NCBI RefSeq assembly: GCF_003851045.1
Contig: NZ_BFBX01000071.1
Location: 23,272-87,271, forward strand
Reading direction: 5' to 3'
DNA: 64,000 bases
DNA from: Paenibacillus sp. 598K
GTDB lineage: Bacteria > Bacillota > Bacilli > Paenibacillales > Paenibacillaceae
Within the stretch, counting starts at the first letter, position 1, and each line of letters starts with the position of its first letter. The translations under genes and the position numbers were made by a program. This document shows positions 51,383 to 60,605 of this stretch, piece by piece. The notes below the pieces were generated by a model. It saw nothing but the letters and a program-made list of their open reading frames with translations, did no database searches and was not told the origin of the DNA.

Positions 51383-52696
51383 CTATCCCATGTCCAGATG
51401 CTCGCGCAAGGTCGTGCCGGTGTAGGCATCTCGGAACATCCCCCGCTCCGCCAGCATCGGCACTACCTCCTCCAGGAACAGGTCCAGTGACGACAGCGAG
51501 CCTCCGGGCAGCGCGATCAGGCCGTCCAGCGCGCCTGCTTCGCGACGCGCGACGATCGCCTCCAGCGCATCTTCCGGCGTCCCCGCCACGACCCAGTGGC
51601 CCGAGCCGACCACCTCCGGACGCGACAGCAATGCCCGCACCGTCGGCTGCTCGCGCCGCACGAGCGCCCGCAGCTGCTCGGCATGCGTACGGCTCCATAC
51701 GGGCCGCGCCGCAGACGGATCGTCCAGCATCGCCTCGGTGACCGGCCGATCCGGCGGAGTCTCGCGCAGATCGATGCCGAGCAGCCTCTCGACCGACGCA
51801 TATCTGCGCTCCTCGTCCAGATGGACATGCGCCTCCCGGTGCAGCTCCATCGCCTCGGCGCGGGTGCGCGCCAAGAAAAAATAAAGTCCCGGCAGCACAC
51901 GCACCTCATCGGGTCGACGACCGGCATCAGCTGCTCGCTGTCGCAGATCGCGCCTAAGCTCGATGCCGGCTGCAGAGTCTGGACTGGCTGCGAACACCGC
52001 ATCCGCTGTCGCTGCCGCGAATGCGCGGCCTGCCGGAGAGGCTCCGGCCTGTAGCAGCGGCGGACCTCCTGCGGGGTGAGACGGGACATTAAGCGGTCCG
52101 CGTACATGATAGTGCTCTCCCCGATAGTCGATCGGATGCACGCCGGAGCTGTCGCCGAAGCGTCCGGACGCCCGATCGAGCCGCAGTGTCTCATGCGGAT
52201 AGCTGTCCCACAGCCTGCGCACCACCTCGACGAACTCGGCCGCCCCCGCATAGCGAGCCTCTGAGGGAGGCAGCGGCCTGTCGCCGAAGTTGGCGGCGCC
52301 GTCCATCGACGTGACGATGTTCAAGCCGGCGCGACCGTTGCTCGCCCAATGGAGGGACTGGAGCTGCCGCGCGACCAGATAAGGAGCGTTGAAGCTGGTG
52401 GAGGCGGTCGTGATCAGACCGATCCGCTGAGTTTCCCTGGCGATGGTCGCCATCAACACGGTCGGATCGAGACTGCCAAACCCTGCCGATTGATCAAGCG
52501 CTTCGATATTCAGATGCAACGCGTCAGGCTTGAAGACAAAGTCAAGCTTGGCGCGCTCGGCCTTCACAGCCAGGTCCGCATACAGATCGCTGCTGTAAAG
52601 CTCTTCGACTCTACTCTCAGGCCTGCGCCAATTGTCGCCTTTCAGCCAGGTGGAGGACAGGGACAACCCGATACACAGCTTTCTTGCTTCGATCAC
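51383..52696 (-). CDS. FMN-dependent monooxygenase, NtaA/SnaA/DszA type
   Basis: A 437-residue luciferase-like monooxygenase of the NtaA/SnaA/SoxA (DszA) group, which uses FMNH2 from a separate reductase and O2. Typical text: FVFKPDALHLNIEALDQSAGFGSLDPTVLMATIARETQRIGLITTASTSFNAPYLVARQLQSLHWASNGRAGLNIVTS and RGPLNVPSHPAGGPPLLQAGASPAGRAFAA. Members oxidise aminopolycarboxylate chelators (NTA, EDTA) and other N- or S-compounds. It begins with GTG after GGGAAAGG and is first in an operon under a near-consensus Fur box. It may cleave an imported chelator to free iron (inference). Confidence 0.92.
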   Translation of the reverse strand: MIEARKLCIGLSLSSTWLKGDNWRRPESRVEELYSSDLYADLAVKAERAKLDFVFKPDALHLNIEALDQSAGFGSLDPTVLMATIARETQRIGLITTASTSFNAPYLVARQLQSLHWASNGRAGLNIVTSMDGAANFGDRPLPPSEARYAGAAEFVEVVRRLWDSYPHETLRLDRASGRFGDSSGVHPIDYRGEHYHVRGPLNVPSHPAGGPPLLQAGASPAGRAFAAATADAVFAASPDSAAGIELRRDLRQRAADAGRRPDEVRVLPGLYFFLARTRAEAMELHREAHVHLDEERRYASVERLLGIDLRETPPDRPVTEAMLDDPSAARPVWSRTHAEQLRALVRREQPTVRALLSRPEVVGSGHWVVAGTPEDALEAIVARREAGALDGLIALPGGSLSSLDLFLEEVVPMLAERGMFRDAYTGTTLREHLDMG

Positions 52697-52731
52697 CTTA
52701 ATCTACCTTTCCCAAGTTGCACGATAAGTCA

Positions 52732-52760
52732 ATGTTATCGACAATGATTATTATTATCAA
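52732..52760 (-). promoter_or_regulatory. promoter of the monooxygenase operon
   Basis: Read leftward: TTGATA (52755-52760), a 17-nt spacer and TAACAT (52732-52737). The Fur box covers the spacer and -35. Confidence 0.7.
52740..52758. promoter_or_regulatory. Fur box
   Basis: GACAATGATTATTATTATC matches the 19-bp Fur consensus GATAATGATTATCATTATC at 17 positions. It overlaps the promoter, so iron-loaded Fur should repress the operon. Confidence 0.88.
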
Positions 52761-52826
52761 TAACAGTGTAACAGGAACGGCGCCGCAACGAAATGCACAA
52801 ATCTCCAAACGGGCATGGACAATTGT

Positions 52827-53639
52827 CTATCGTTCTCTGTACGAGGTAGGCGCCGAGCCGTATTTGCGCTTGAAGGCGCGACTGAAATACAGCGGGTTGG
52901 CGTAGCCTACGCTCGCCGCGACATCCCGGATCGCATAGTGCCCGGACATCAGCAGCTCCCTGGCTCGCTCCAGCCGATAATGGATGACGTAATCGATCGG
53001 ACGGTAGCCTGTACGTTTGTGAAAATAATAGGAGAACTGCCTGGCCGACATATCGCATCGTAAGGCCAAGCCCTCCAGCGTCAGCGCATCCATGTAATGA
53101 CTATGCACGTAATCGATGACCGCGTCGATGCCTTCATGCGGACTCTGTTGACTCTGCTGCCGCAATACGCAGGCTGTCAACGCCTGTTCCATCAGCGTCA
53201 GGAAGATTGCTTTGGCGCGCAGCGCACGCAGGCGATCCGTCCGTCGGACCGCCTGATGCAGCAAGCTTAGCTTCTCGACAATCTCGGGCAACTCGCCCGG
53301 CTCCAGCACGAATACCTCGTCCTGTGTCCAAGCGTCCCCTCCGCTGCATAACAGCGGCTTGTACATGACCGTGTAATATTCCAGCTCTGAGGTCCCTTCC
53401 ACGATCGAATCGATATGTGTCCCGGGAGGGACATGAAGAATAGAGCCGGGCTGCAGACGATAAACCTCGCGATTCAAGGTCATCCGCGCCCGGCCCCGCA
53501 CAACGAACAAATACCCGTGCAATGCCGTCCTGTATTGGAGGAGCTGGCTGTCCGGCTGGATCACCAGCCGATGAACGGTCGCAATCTCATAGGCTTGATA
53601 AGCCAAGCTGTCGGCAACCCGTTGAAGGTCAACCCCCAT
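52827..53639 (-). CDS. AraC-family transcriptional regulator
   Basis: A 270-residue one-component regulator with an N-terminal cupin-like sensor (GYLFVVRGRARMTLNREVYRLQPGSILHVPPGTHIDS) and a C-terminal AraC domain with two HTH motifs (LTLEGLALRCDMSARQFSYYFHKRTG and IRDVAASVGYANPLYFSRAFKRKYG). It lies upstream of the monooxygenase operon on the same strand but ends 87 nt before that operon's promoter. It may activate the operon in response to a chelator, as iron-uptake AraC regulators do in Bacilli. That link is from position only. Confidence 0.9.
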   Translation of the reverse strand: MGVDLQRVADSLAYQAYEIATVHRLVIQPDSQLLQYRTALHGYLFVVRGRARMTLNREVYRLQPGSILHVPPGTHIDSIVEGTSELEYYTVMYKPLLCSGGDAWTQDEVFVLEPGELPEIVEKLSLLHQAVRRTDRLRALRAKAIFLTLMEQALTACVLRQQSQQSPHEGIDAVIDYVHSHYMDALTLEGLALRCDMSARQFSYYFHKRTGYRPIDYVIHYRLERARELLMSGHYAIRDVAASVGYANPLYFSRAFKRKYGSAPTSYRER

Positions 53640-53681
53640 ACCTCTCCCTGCTTTCCCAAAAAAAATCGTCTCCGAACGCCT

Positions 53682-54923
53682 CTACAGCCGCTCCAGCAGC
53701 CGATGCACCCGCTCGACGGGGATCGCCAGACCGATCGTCTTGGTCTGCTCTCCGTCACGCATCTCCGTCGTCGCGAAGACGACGGCCATCACGCTCCCGC
53801 TCTCGTCGAGCACCGGACTGCCGCTGTTGCCCTTGAAGACCGGCACATCGAGCGCCAGCACCGGGCGCGTCCAGCCGTTCAGCTGCATCTCTCCGATCAC
53901 CGTCCCCTGGCCGACGATCTCGCTGAAGTTGAGCGGATTGCCGATAATCGTCACCGGCATCGCCTCCTGCCACTCTCCCTCGCTCAGCGGCAGCGTCGGC
54001 AGATCGTCCGGGTAGTCGCCGCTTAGCTTGAGGATCGCAAGATCCGACGAGGCATCGGAAGCGACGATGGTCGCCGAGTAGGTCTGGCTCATCGAGAGGA
54101 ACTGTACGTTCTGCAGCATCCGACCCTCGACGACATGATGATTGGTGACGATGTAGCCCTCCGGGATGTAGAAACCCGTGCCCTTGCCGCGATCCGTGCT
54201 GATGAGGACGACCGCTTCCTTGTAGGCCTGGATCTGCTCATCCTTGGACAACTCTCGCGAGGTGAACAGGAAGGGCAATGTCTCCATATTGTAGATCCTC
54301 GGCCAGAAGGCGACGATGTTGGCGACCAGCGCCAACGCCAGCAAGCTGAGGATGATCCGCTTGAAGCGTCTGCCGCGACGCTTCTGCTCCTCGGCCAGTT
54401 CCCCGTCATCCTCATCCGCCTCTTCCCAGAATGCCTCCGACTCCGGGTCGAGCGATGCCTCCCGGCGGTCCCGCCCCTCCGAAGGGGCCGTCGTCTCCGC
54501 AGTCCTCGGCCGCAGCTGCACCACCTTGCCGCCTGCAGACTCGCCGCGTCCACTGTCCGCTCGCGCCGTTCGGGCCGACTCGCCCGCTTGCCGCTCGGGC
54601 TCGCCCGACTGACGATCGGCAGGGAGACGCCGGATCATCGGCACCACCTTGGCCGAGCGCGTCCCCGCCTGGGCGCCTCGCTCAGGCGCATCCGTTGCGC
54701 CAGTCGGGCTCGGCGTTGCCGCATCGGCCCATCTGCGAGCCGGCGCGTCTCCCTTTTCAGCGGAGGGAGCGTCTGCCGATGGCTCGCCTTTGTCCGCCTC
54801 GCCTCCGGCGCTCGGTCCTTCGCCGGGCGACTCACCGCGCTCTTGGTCCGAGTCGGCAGCATCGCCAGCGGCAGAAGCTGCCGTCTCCTCCTCTGCGCCC
54901 CGCTCCTTGTCGTCATCCTTCAA
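53682..54923 (-). CDS. membrane-anchored trypsin-like (HtrA/S1C) protease without PDZ
   Basis: A 413-residue protein. The first ~185 residues are disordered, Glu/Ala/Ser/Arg-rich and should stay in the cytoplasm. One membrane helix (RIILSLLALALVANIVAFW) follows, then an extracellular trypsin-fold domain with the full triad His263 (VTNHHV), Asp294 (SSDLAIL) and Ser367 (GNSGSPV). No PDZ domain is present at the C-terminus, unlike HtrA/DegP. It resembles envelope quality-control or regulatory proteases of Bacilli. The long cytoplasmic tail is unusual and may take part in regulation. Confidence 0.87.
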   Translation of the reverse strand: MKDDDKERGAEEETAASAAGDAADSDQERGESPGEGPSAGGEADKGEPSADAPSAEKGDAPARRWADAATPSPTGATDAPERGAQAGTRSAKVVPMIRRLPADRQSGEPERQAGESARTARADSGRGESAGGKVVQLRPRTAETTAPSEGRDRREASLDPESEAFWEEADEDDGELAEEQKRRGRRFKRIILSLLALALVANIVAFWPRIYNMETLPFLFTSRELSKDEQIQAYKEAVVLISTDRGKGTGFYIPEGYIVTNHHVVEGRMLQNVQFLSMSQTYSATIVASDASSDLAILKLSGDYPDDLPTLPLSEGEWQEAMPVTIIGNPLNFSEIVGQGTVIGEMQLNGWTRPVLALDVPVFKGNSGSPVLDESGSVMAVVFATTEMRDGEQTKTIGLAIPVERVHRLLERL

Positions 54924-54961
54924 GCTGATTCACCTCCTCCTTCCCGAGGGTGCTCGCTGCG

Positions 54962-55759
54962 CTAACCGGTTACTGCCGGCTGTACAGGCAACAGTCCGGC
55001 GTACTCGAGTCCGCGGCGGATACCGGCCTCATCGACATGCGCGGTCACATAGTCCGCATACGGCAGCAGCTCCGGATGCGAGTTGCCCATCGCGATGCCG
55101 AGCCCGACGAAGTCCAGCATTTCCTTGTCGTTGAGATTATCGCCGAAGGCTACGGCATCGGCTGCCGTCAGCCCCAGCTTCTCCAGCAGCGCGGCGATGC
55201 CGAGCGCCTTGGACCCACTCTCGGGCAGCACATCCATCGCATGCTCATGCCAACGGATCAGCTTCAGCTCGCCGAGTCGACCTTGGTACAGATGCTCGTC
55301 GCCGCTCTCGCAGAGCAGGAATACCTGGTATACGTGCTCCTTTTCCCAGAAGTCCGGATCGTAGCCGGGCTGCGCAACCTTCAGCGAATCCACTGCACGC
55401 GTGACGAACGGATGATCCTGATGGGTCGCATAGTACCCGTGCTCCCCCTGGAACACGAGACTATGCCCGTGCTCGCGAGCCATGCGGACGAGCGCCTCTA
55501 CGCTCGCCTTGGCGATCTCGCGCTTTAGCAGCGGCTCCCCCTTGTAGACCACATATGCGCCATTGAGGCAAATATACGACTCGATGTTCAACTCCTCGAG
55601 CAGCGGCTGGATGAAGTAAGGCGCGCGTCCTGTCGCGATGACCGGCTCGACGCCAGTCGCCTTCAGCTCCGCGACCGCGCGTTTGGCGTCCTCGGGCACG
55701 ACCTTGTCCTCATTGACCAAGGTTCCGTCGATATCGAAAAATACAATCTTGTAGCTCAT
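54962..55759 (-). CDS. Cof-type HAD phosphatase
   Basis: A 265-residue Cof-subfamily HAD hydrolase: motif I FFDIDGTLVNED, motif II IATGRAP, motif III with the Lys of GSKALGIAALLEKLG, and motif IV AFGDNLNDKEML. It acts on sugar phosphates, nucleotides or cofactors. The ATG at 55759 follows AGGAG at 11 nt; the GTG four codons upstream abuts that site. It lies 38 bp before the protease gene and could be cotranscribed with it. It is a distant paralogue of the HAD gene at 35859. Confidence 0.92.
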   Translation of the reverse strand: MSYKIVFFDIDGTLVNEDKVVPEDAKRAVAELKATGVEPVIATGRAPYFIQPLLEELNIESYICLNGAYVVYKGEPLLKREIAKASVEALVRMAREHGHSLVFQGEHGYYATHQDHPFVTRAVDSLKVAQPGYDPDFWEKEHVYQVFLLCESGDEHLYQGRLGELKLIRWHEHAMDVLPESGSKALGIAALLEKLGLTAADAVAFGDNLNDKEMLDFVGLGIAMGNSHPELLPYADYVTAHVDEAGIRRGLEYAGLLPVQPAVTG

Positions 55760-55869
55760 GCTGCAGTCCACTCCTGTCTCTATGCGCCGTCACGCTTGCT
55801 GCGTGCGACGTTCATATCTATCAGTATAATGAATCGGCGCTGGAAAGAAAACCGCATCCTGCCCGCGCA

Positions 55870-55918
55870 AAGCAAAAGTCGCTCCTCCAATCATCCTAAA
55901 GATGACCGGGGAGCGACC
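55870..55918 (-). terminator. Rho-independent terminator
   Basis: Read leftward: GTCGCTCC and GGAGCGAC with an internal CATC/GATG pairing, then TTTTGCTTTG. It ends gene 55943. Confidence 0.82.
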
Positions 55919-55942
55919 CTGTAATGCCGGACGGGCTTGCCG

Positions 55943-56254
55943 TCAAGTGAGATCGTCGTAGCGATTTTCCTTGGCCCTCCATGCGGAGAAAGCAAGCGAA
56001 AAACCGATCAACTGATAACAGACAAGCCAGATCAAGCTGCGATTCAGAAAATCAGGCCAGGTAAAAAGCGCGGATTTGAACTCGGACAGACGAATCTCCA
56101 GCAGGCTCACGCCAAACCAGATCGCGAAGAGCAGCAGACCGCCCACAACGCCCCGCAGGACGATATATCTGCCTTTGCCCCGCTCGCGAATAGAGCTCCA
56201 TCTGGCGACGAAGCGCTCTTCCTTGGGACTTCTGTCGGCTGTAGCAGCAACCAT
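55943..56254 (-). CDS. small hypothetical membrane protein
   Basis: A 103-residue protein with a basic N-terminus and two predicted membrane helices (about residues 31-52 and 72-91). It resembles no family that I can name. TAAGGAGGGGTTACG precedes the ATG, an excellent ribosome site, and it has its own terminator, so it is probably real and expressed. It lies between the HAD and rhamnosidase genes with no overlap. Confidence 0.7.
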   Translation of the reverse strand: MVAATADRSPKEERFVARWSSIRERGKGRYIVLRGVVGGLLLFAIWFGVSLLEIRLSEFKSALFTWPDFLNRSLIWLVCYQLIGFSLAFSAWRAKENRYDDLT

Positions 56255-56362
56255 CGTAACCCCTCCTTACCTCAATGCCGCTAAGCGTGCCATATCAATC
56301 CATTATAGCACAGCTTACATGTCGGGTTAAGGAACGAAAGCATCATCCTGCTAGGCTGGCTG

Positions 56363-59257
56363 TCAGATCGCGATCATCTCGATGTCGCCAGTGTACCCTT
56401 CAGGCAGCTTCACCTCGATACGGACATCCTTCGGATGCTTGACCTTGATCCGCAGCTCGTCCCCGGCTTCGCCCGTCAGCTTCCAATCGACCTCGATGCG
56501 TCCGCGGCCCGGCAGCGGCACCGATCCCCTCGCCCAGGCAAGCCCGCATGGCTGCGGCGCTACAAGCGCGCTCTGCCAGCCCGGCGCGGTCCGCTGCACG
56601 CCCAGCACCTGCGTGCCGAGGAAGTACGCCGGCGCAGCCGACCAGGCATGGCAGTGACTGCGCGTCAGCATGTCGGGATTGGCGCGATTCTCGCGGAAGC
56701 TTGGGTACATCTCCCAGCAGGTCGTCGCGTCGTAACGTACCATCTCGCCGAAGTTCGCCCGGATATCGTCGAGGATGCGCGCCGTCTGGCCGCCAGCAGC
56801 CAGCGTCTCGTAATAGAAGAAGGACATGAACGGCGATCCGATCTGCACGAACTCGCGCGGCGGCGTCAGCATGTAGCCCGACAGCCGCTCTCTGCGCTCG
56901 CCCTGGGCGACGCCGGTCAGATGCGCCACGACCTGCGTCTGCATGCTGTAGATGTCGGAGCGGCGACCGCCGGTATGGATGCAGTCGAGATACGCCTCTT
57001 TTTCCTCGTCCCACAGATGCGCGTTGATCGCGTCCGAGAGCGTATCTGCCGCTGTCTGCCACCGCTTCGCAGCCTCGCCCTCGCCGGACAGCTCCGCCAG
57101 CTCGGCGGCGACGCGCAGCGTCTTGGCCAGGAACATATTCTGATGCGTGACGACACCCTCGCCCGGCTGATCCATCGGCGACCAGTCCAGCAGATTCCAG
57201 CCCTTGATGTCGAGCAGACCGTCGGCGTTCAGATAGTGCATATAATGCTCCAGCGTATAGGCGATATGCGGATACATCTCGACCGCAAAGTCCAGATCGG
57301 CCGTCTGGTCATAGTACTCCTGACAAGCGATCGCCCAGAAGAACGTCCAGTTCGGGATGACGCTGCTCCAGCCGCTCGGCACCTGATCCGCATAGAGCGG
57401 CGTCTGGCCGCGCGAGCCCGGCACGAGACGCAGACAACGCTTGATAATATCGGTGACGCCGAATACATAGTTGCTGACGAGCGCCTCGTTGCGGCTGTCG
57501 CCGACCCAGAACACCTGCTCATAGGCCGGGCAGTCGACGAACGTATCCTCCATGCACAGACGCGTCGTATGGCGGCTGATCTCCCAGATCTCGCTGAGGA
57601 GCGCGTCGGAGCATTGGAATCTGCCGACCTCGGCGACCGGGTAGTTGCTCTGGATCACCTGCATGCCGTAGACGCGGACCGGCGCCGATGCCTCGCGCAC
57701 CGTCATCATCACGTAGCGGAAGCCGCGGCGGATCGGCGACTCGTAGCGCTGCCTGCCCCCCTTGCACACATACCGGATCGTATTGTCGAGGCCGTACGTA
57801 TCCTGCCGGTACTCGCCCATCTGGTACTCGTAGCCGTACAGATCGATGACCGTGCCTGCGGCCGCCTCGAGCTCGAAGGCCAGATAACCGGACCATTCCT
57901 TGCCAAAATCGATGACGATCTCCGTATCCCAGCCTTCGTATTGCGGCAGCTCGCCAGGCAGCGCGTGCGGCATTACCAGCTGCTGCAGCTGCTCCGGCAC
58001 CGGATGCGGCTGCTCCGCTCCCCGATAGATCGACAGGCTGAGCACATCCGCCTCGCTGACGAACAACGGATCGATCGGGCGCACACGCGAGCCGAGCGCA
58101 GCCAGATCCTCCGGCTTCGCGACCTGGCGGATCACCTCAGTATAGGCCGGGTCCTCGAAGTCCAGATGCTGCTGGGGCTGATGGTCGATATGGACCGTCG
58201 TCGAGAACGGACCGATCGCCGTAAGCGGCGCCTCTGTCGAGCCGTCGAGCGGGCTGCGGATCTCCAGCTCGACTGCGCAGTCGATGCCCAGATGCAGCTT
58301 GCCCACATGCGAGCCGCCCGAGGTGTCGATCAACAGCAGATTGTCTCCGGCCTGCAGCGCGACCTCTACCCGCTTCTCCGGCTCCGTCCCGTAATAGGCA
58401 GACGCCTCGATAAGCTGACCGTTGATCGAGCAAGCGCGGAACATCTCTTGGGCATGGGTGAACACGAGCGTCGCCTGGGCAGCCTGCGAGGCGTGCAGCA
58501 CCGTCGCCACATAGCCGGTGTGGCCGGTAGGATTGGCATGATGGATGCTCTCGGGGTCCATGAGCGTGCGCATATCCACCGTCGTCGACCAGCTCAGCGA
58601 GCGCACCTGCTTGAGCGACTCCACCCGCACCGGCCAGATCGTCTCCTCCGTCAGCGGCGGGATATCGCGAGGCTGCAGACGCGGCCATGGCTCCATGCCC
58701 GCCGGCCCTAACGCGCGCGCCTGCTCCCATGCGTCATCTGCATAGGCAGGCTGCTTCCACGCATCGTCCCAGACGGACGCATCGACGTACTCGGCGAAGC
58801 CCTGCTGGCAGGACATCCGCTGCGAGCGACGATGGTAGCCGAGATGGCGCGAGGTCCGCCACGAGGCGTCGGTTGCGAGCAGCGTCTGCCGGCCGCCGTC
58901 CCCGTCCAGCAGATCGAGCTGCGCCAGCAGCCCGGCCCGACCAAGCAAGTAATAGAAGTTCGTGATACCGTAATGATTGACGAATACGGCGACGGTCGCC
59001 GGCTTGCCCGGCTCCAGCAGATGGCCGATACGATGAGTATCATAGGCCAGCTCCTCTGGCCACGAGCGGACGGGCCCTCTGCCGACTGGGACGCCGTTCA
59101 CCGTCAGTTGATACCTTGCATCCGCCGTGATCGTCAGCTCCGCATCCTGCCAGCCCGTTTCCGGCACGTCGACTACCCTGCGGAAGCACCGCCACTCGTT
59201 GCGCGGGCTTTCTTCTTCGCCGCCCCAGATCCACTGGGCCTGCCACTGCATTTCCAT
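56363..59257 (-). CDS. alpha-L-rhamnosidase-like glycosidase (GH78)
   Basis: A 964-residue enzyme without a signal peptide. The layout is two or three N-terminal beta domains (WQAQWIWGGEEESPRNEW opening; DAELTITADARYQLTVNG), an (alpha/alpha)6 catalytic barrel, and a C-terminal beta domain. The catalytic region holds EDTFVDCPAYEQVFWVGDSRNEAL, equivalent to the GH78 D-x-P-x-x-E-R-x-x-W-x-G-D motif but with the Arg replaced, and CWEMYPSFRENRANPDMLTRSHCHAWSAAPAYFLG. It should remove terminal rhamnose or a related sugar from imported glycans. It is a single-gene unit. Confidence 0.85.
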   Translation of the reverse strand: MEMQWQAQWIWGGEEESPRNEWRCFRRVVDVPETGWQDAELTITADARYQLTVNGVPVGRGPVRSWPEELAYDTHRIGHLLEPGKPATVAVFVNHYGITNFYYLLGRAGLLAQLDLLDGDGGRQTLLATDASWRTSRHLGYHRRSQRMSCQQGFAEYVDASVWDDAWKQPAYADDAWEQARALGPAGMEPWPRLQPRDIPPLTEETIWPVRVESLKQVRSLSWSTTVDMRTLMDPESIHHANPTGHTGYVATVLHASQAAQATLVFTHAQEMFRACSINGQLIEASAYYGTEPEKRVEVALQAGDNLLLIDTSGGSHVGKLHLGIDCAVELEIRSPLDGSTEAPLTAIGPFSTTVHIDHQPQQHLDFEDPAYTEVIRQVAKPEDLAALGSRVRPIDPLFVSEADVLSLSIYRGAEQPHPVPEQLQQLVMPHALPGELPQYEGWDTEIVIDFGKEWSGYLAFELEAAAGTVIDLYGYEYQMGEYRQDTYGLDNTIRYVCKGGRQRYESPIRRGFRYVMMTVREASAPVRVYGMQVIQSNYPVAEVGRFQCSDALLSEIWEISRHTTRLCMEDTFVDCPAYEQVFWVGDSRNEALVSNYVFGVTDIIKRCLRLVPGSRGQTPLYADQVPSGWSSVIPNWTFFWAIACQEYYDQTADLDFAVEMYPHIAYTLEHYMHYLNADGLLDIKGWNLLDWSPMDQPGEGVVTHQNMFLAKTLRVAAELAELSGEGEAAKRWQTAADTLSDAINAHLWDEEKEAYLDCIHTGGRRSDIYSMQTQVVAHLTGVAQGERRERLSGYMLTPPREFVQIGSPFMSFFYYETLAAGGQTARILDDIRANFGEMVRYDATTCWEMYPSFRENRANPDMLTRSHCHAWSAAPAYFLGTQVLGVQRTAPGWQSALVAPQPCGLAWARGSVPLPGRGRIEVDWKLTGEAGDELRIKVKHPKDVRIEVKLPEGYTGDIEMIAI

Positions 59258-59499
59258 TCATTCTCCACTCCCTTGATTAATTGAGGCACACCTTGCTTCC
59301 CTTCATTGTAAACGGGTTCAATCGAAAGAAGATAGGTCAAACCTGGCGAATACATAGGGGAAACACGACATATGAATAAAGAGATGCGGACAAACCTGTT
59401 TTTTTCACGTCTGACGGTTGGACGCGGCGGCTTGCGAATGCTAAGCTATAGATACAGGAAGTGGCACACACGAACTTTTCATTGGAGGGGGAATATCGG

Positions 59500-60384
59500 T
59501 TGTTCAAACGAATTATGCTGTTCATCCTGACCAACGTCCTGGTCATCACTACCATTTCCATTATTTTCTCGATCTTCGGTATCCAGGGGTACATCCGCGA
59601 GGAAGGCGGCATCGACTTTACAGCGCTGCTCATCTTCAGCGCGATTATCGGCTTCACCGGAGCCTTGATCTCGCTTGCTATGTCCCGCTGGATGGCCAAA
59701 AAGGCAATGAACGTCCAGGTGCTTAATCCGGACGGACCGCTCAACGATTACGAGCGTCGGATCGTCGAGACTGTCCATCGCATCAGCCGCACGGCCGGAC
59801 TGACGGATATGCCCGAGGTCGGTATCTATCACTCGCCTGAGGTCAATGCCTTCGCCACCGGCCCGACCAAAAAACGCTCGCTCGTCGCCTTGTCCACCGG
59901 TTTGCTTGAGCAGATGGACGATGCGGCCGTCGAAGGCGTAATCGCCCATGAGATCGCCCACATCGCCAACGGCGATATGGTGACGATGACCCTGCTGCAA
60001 GGCGTGATCAATACCTTCGTCGTCTTCCTGTCGCGTATCGCTGCATATATTGTCTCCAACCTCGTGAAAAGTGATAGCATGCGTCATATCGTACATTTCG
60101 CCTGCATCATCGTCTTCCAGATCGTCTTCTCGATCCTCGGCAGTCTGGTCGTTATGGCCTTCTCCCGTTACCGCGAGTACCATGCCGACGCTGGCGCGGC
60201 CGCTTATGCCGGCAAGGACAAGATGATCCACGCGCTCCAGTCGCTGAAGCGGACGATCAATCAGGTCGACACGAGCCAGACCTCGCTCAACACGATGAAG
60301 ATCAGCACTACGCCCAAAGCGATGAAGCTGTTCTCCTCGCACCCGGATCTCGACGACCGCATCAACAGACTTAGCCAATCCTGA
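59500..60384 (+). CDS. htpX: membrane zinc protease HtpX
   Basis: A 294-residue M48 protease for damaged membrane proteins. It has four membrane segments, with two before and two after the catalytic site. The zinc motif is HEIAH (His150, Glu151, His154 in [13 protein letters not shown]), and the third ligand Glu lies in [11 protein letters not shown]. The start is a TTG at 59500 (giving [12 protein letters not shown], the family's usual opening) after GGAGGGGG; no ATG fits. A terminator follows. Confidence 0.96.
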   Translation: MFKRIMLFILTNVLVITTISIIFSIFGIQGYIREEGGIDFTALLIFSAIIGFTGALISLAMSRWMAKKAMNVQVLNPDGPLNDYERRIVETVHRISRTAGLTDMPEVGIYHSPEVNAFATGPTKKRSLVALSTGLLEQMDDAAVEGVIAHEIAHIANGDMVTMTLLQGVINTFVVFLSRIAAYIVSNLVKSDSMRHIVHFACIIVFQIVFSILGSLVVMAFSRYREYHADAGAAAYAGKDKMIHALQSLKRTINQVDTSQTSLNTMKISTTPKAMKLFSSHPDLDDRINRLSQS

Positions 60385-60409
60385 GCAACGCCTGCCATTA
60401 TGTCATTTT

Positions 60410-60446
60410 AGCCTTTGAGAGCCCTCGCTCTTGAAGGCTTTTTTTG
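60410..60446 (+). terminator. Rho-independent terminator of htpX
   Basis: AGCCTT with AAGGCT, and an inner GAGAG/CTCTT stem, followed by TTTTTTT. Confidence 0.88.
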
Positions 60447-60605
60447 TTGTCTGGTCCCGCCGTCGACAGTCCTGCGTTCACACTTCCGACACATATTAGT
60501 TGGATGAACATCACAGGAAACGTCACTTTTTTGATTTTCTGGTTCAAAAGTATTAGTCTTAAAGATGTACATACTATCGAATCATGTCGAAAGGCGGGAG
60601 CGCTC

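Noticed and set aside
56435..58711. 758-codon open frame opposite the GH78 gene
   Set aside because: The translation is Arg/His/Leu-rich with no fold-like pattern. The opposite strand has an unmistakable rhamnosidase.
60520..60605. SigD-type promoter for the chemoreceptor gene
   Set aside because: TAAA occurs upstream, but no GCCGATAT-like -10 is found at the right distance.
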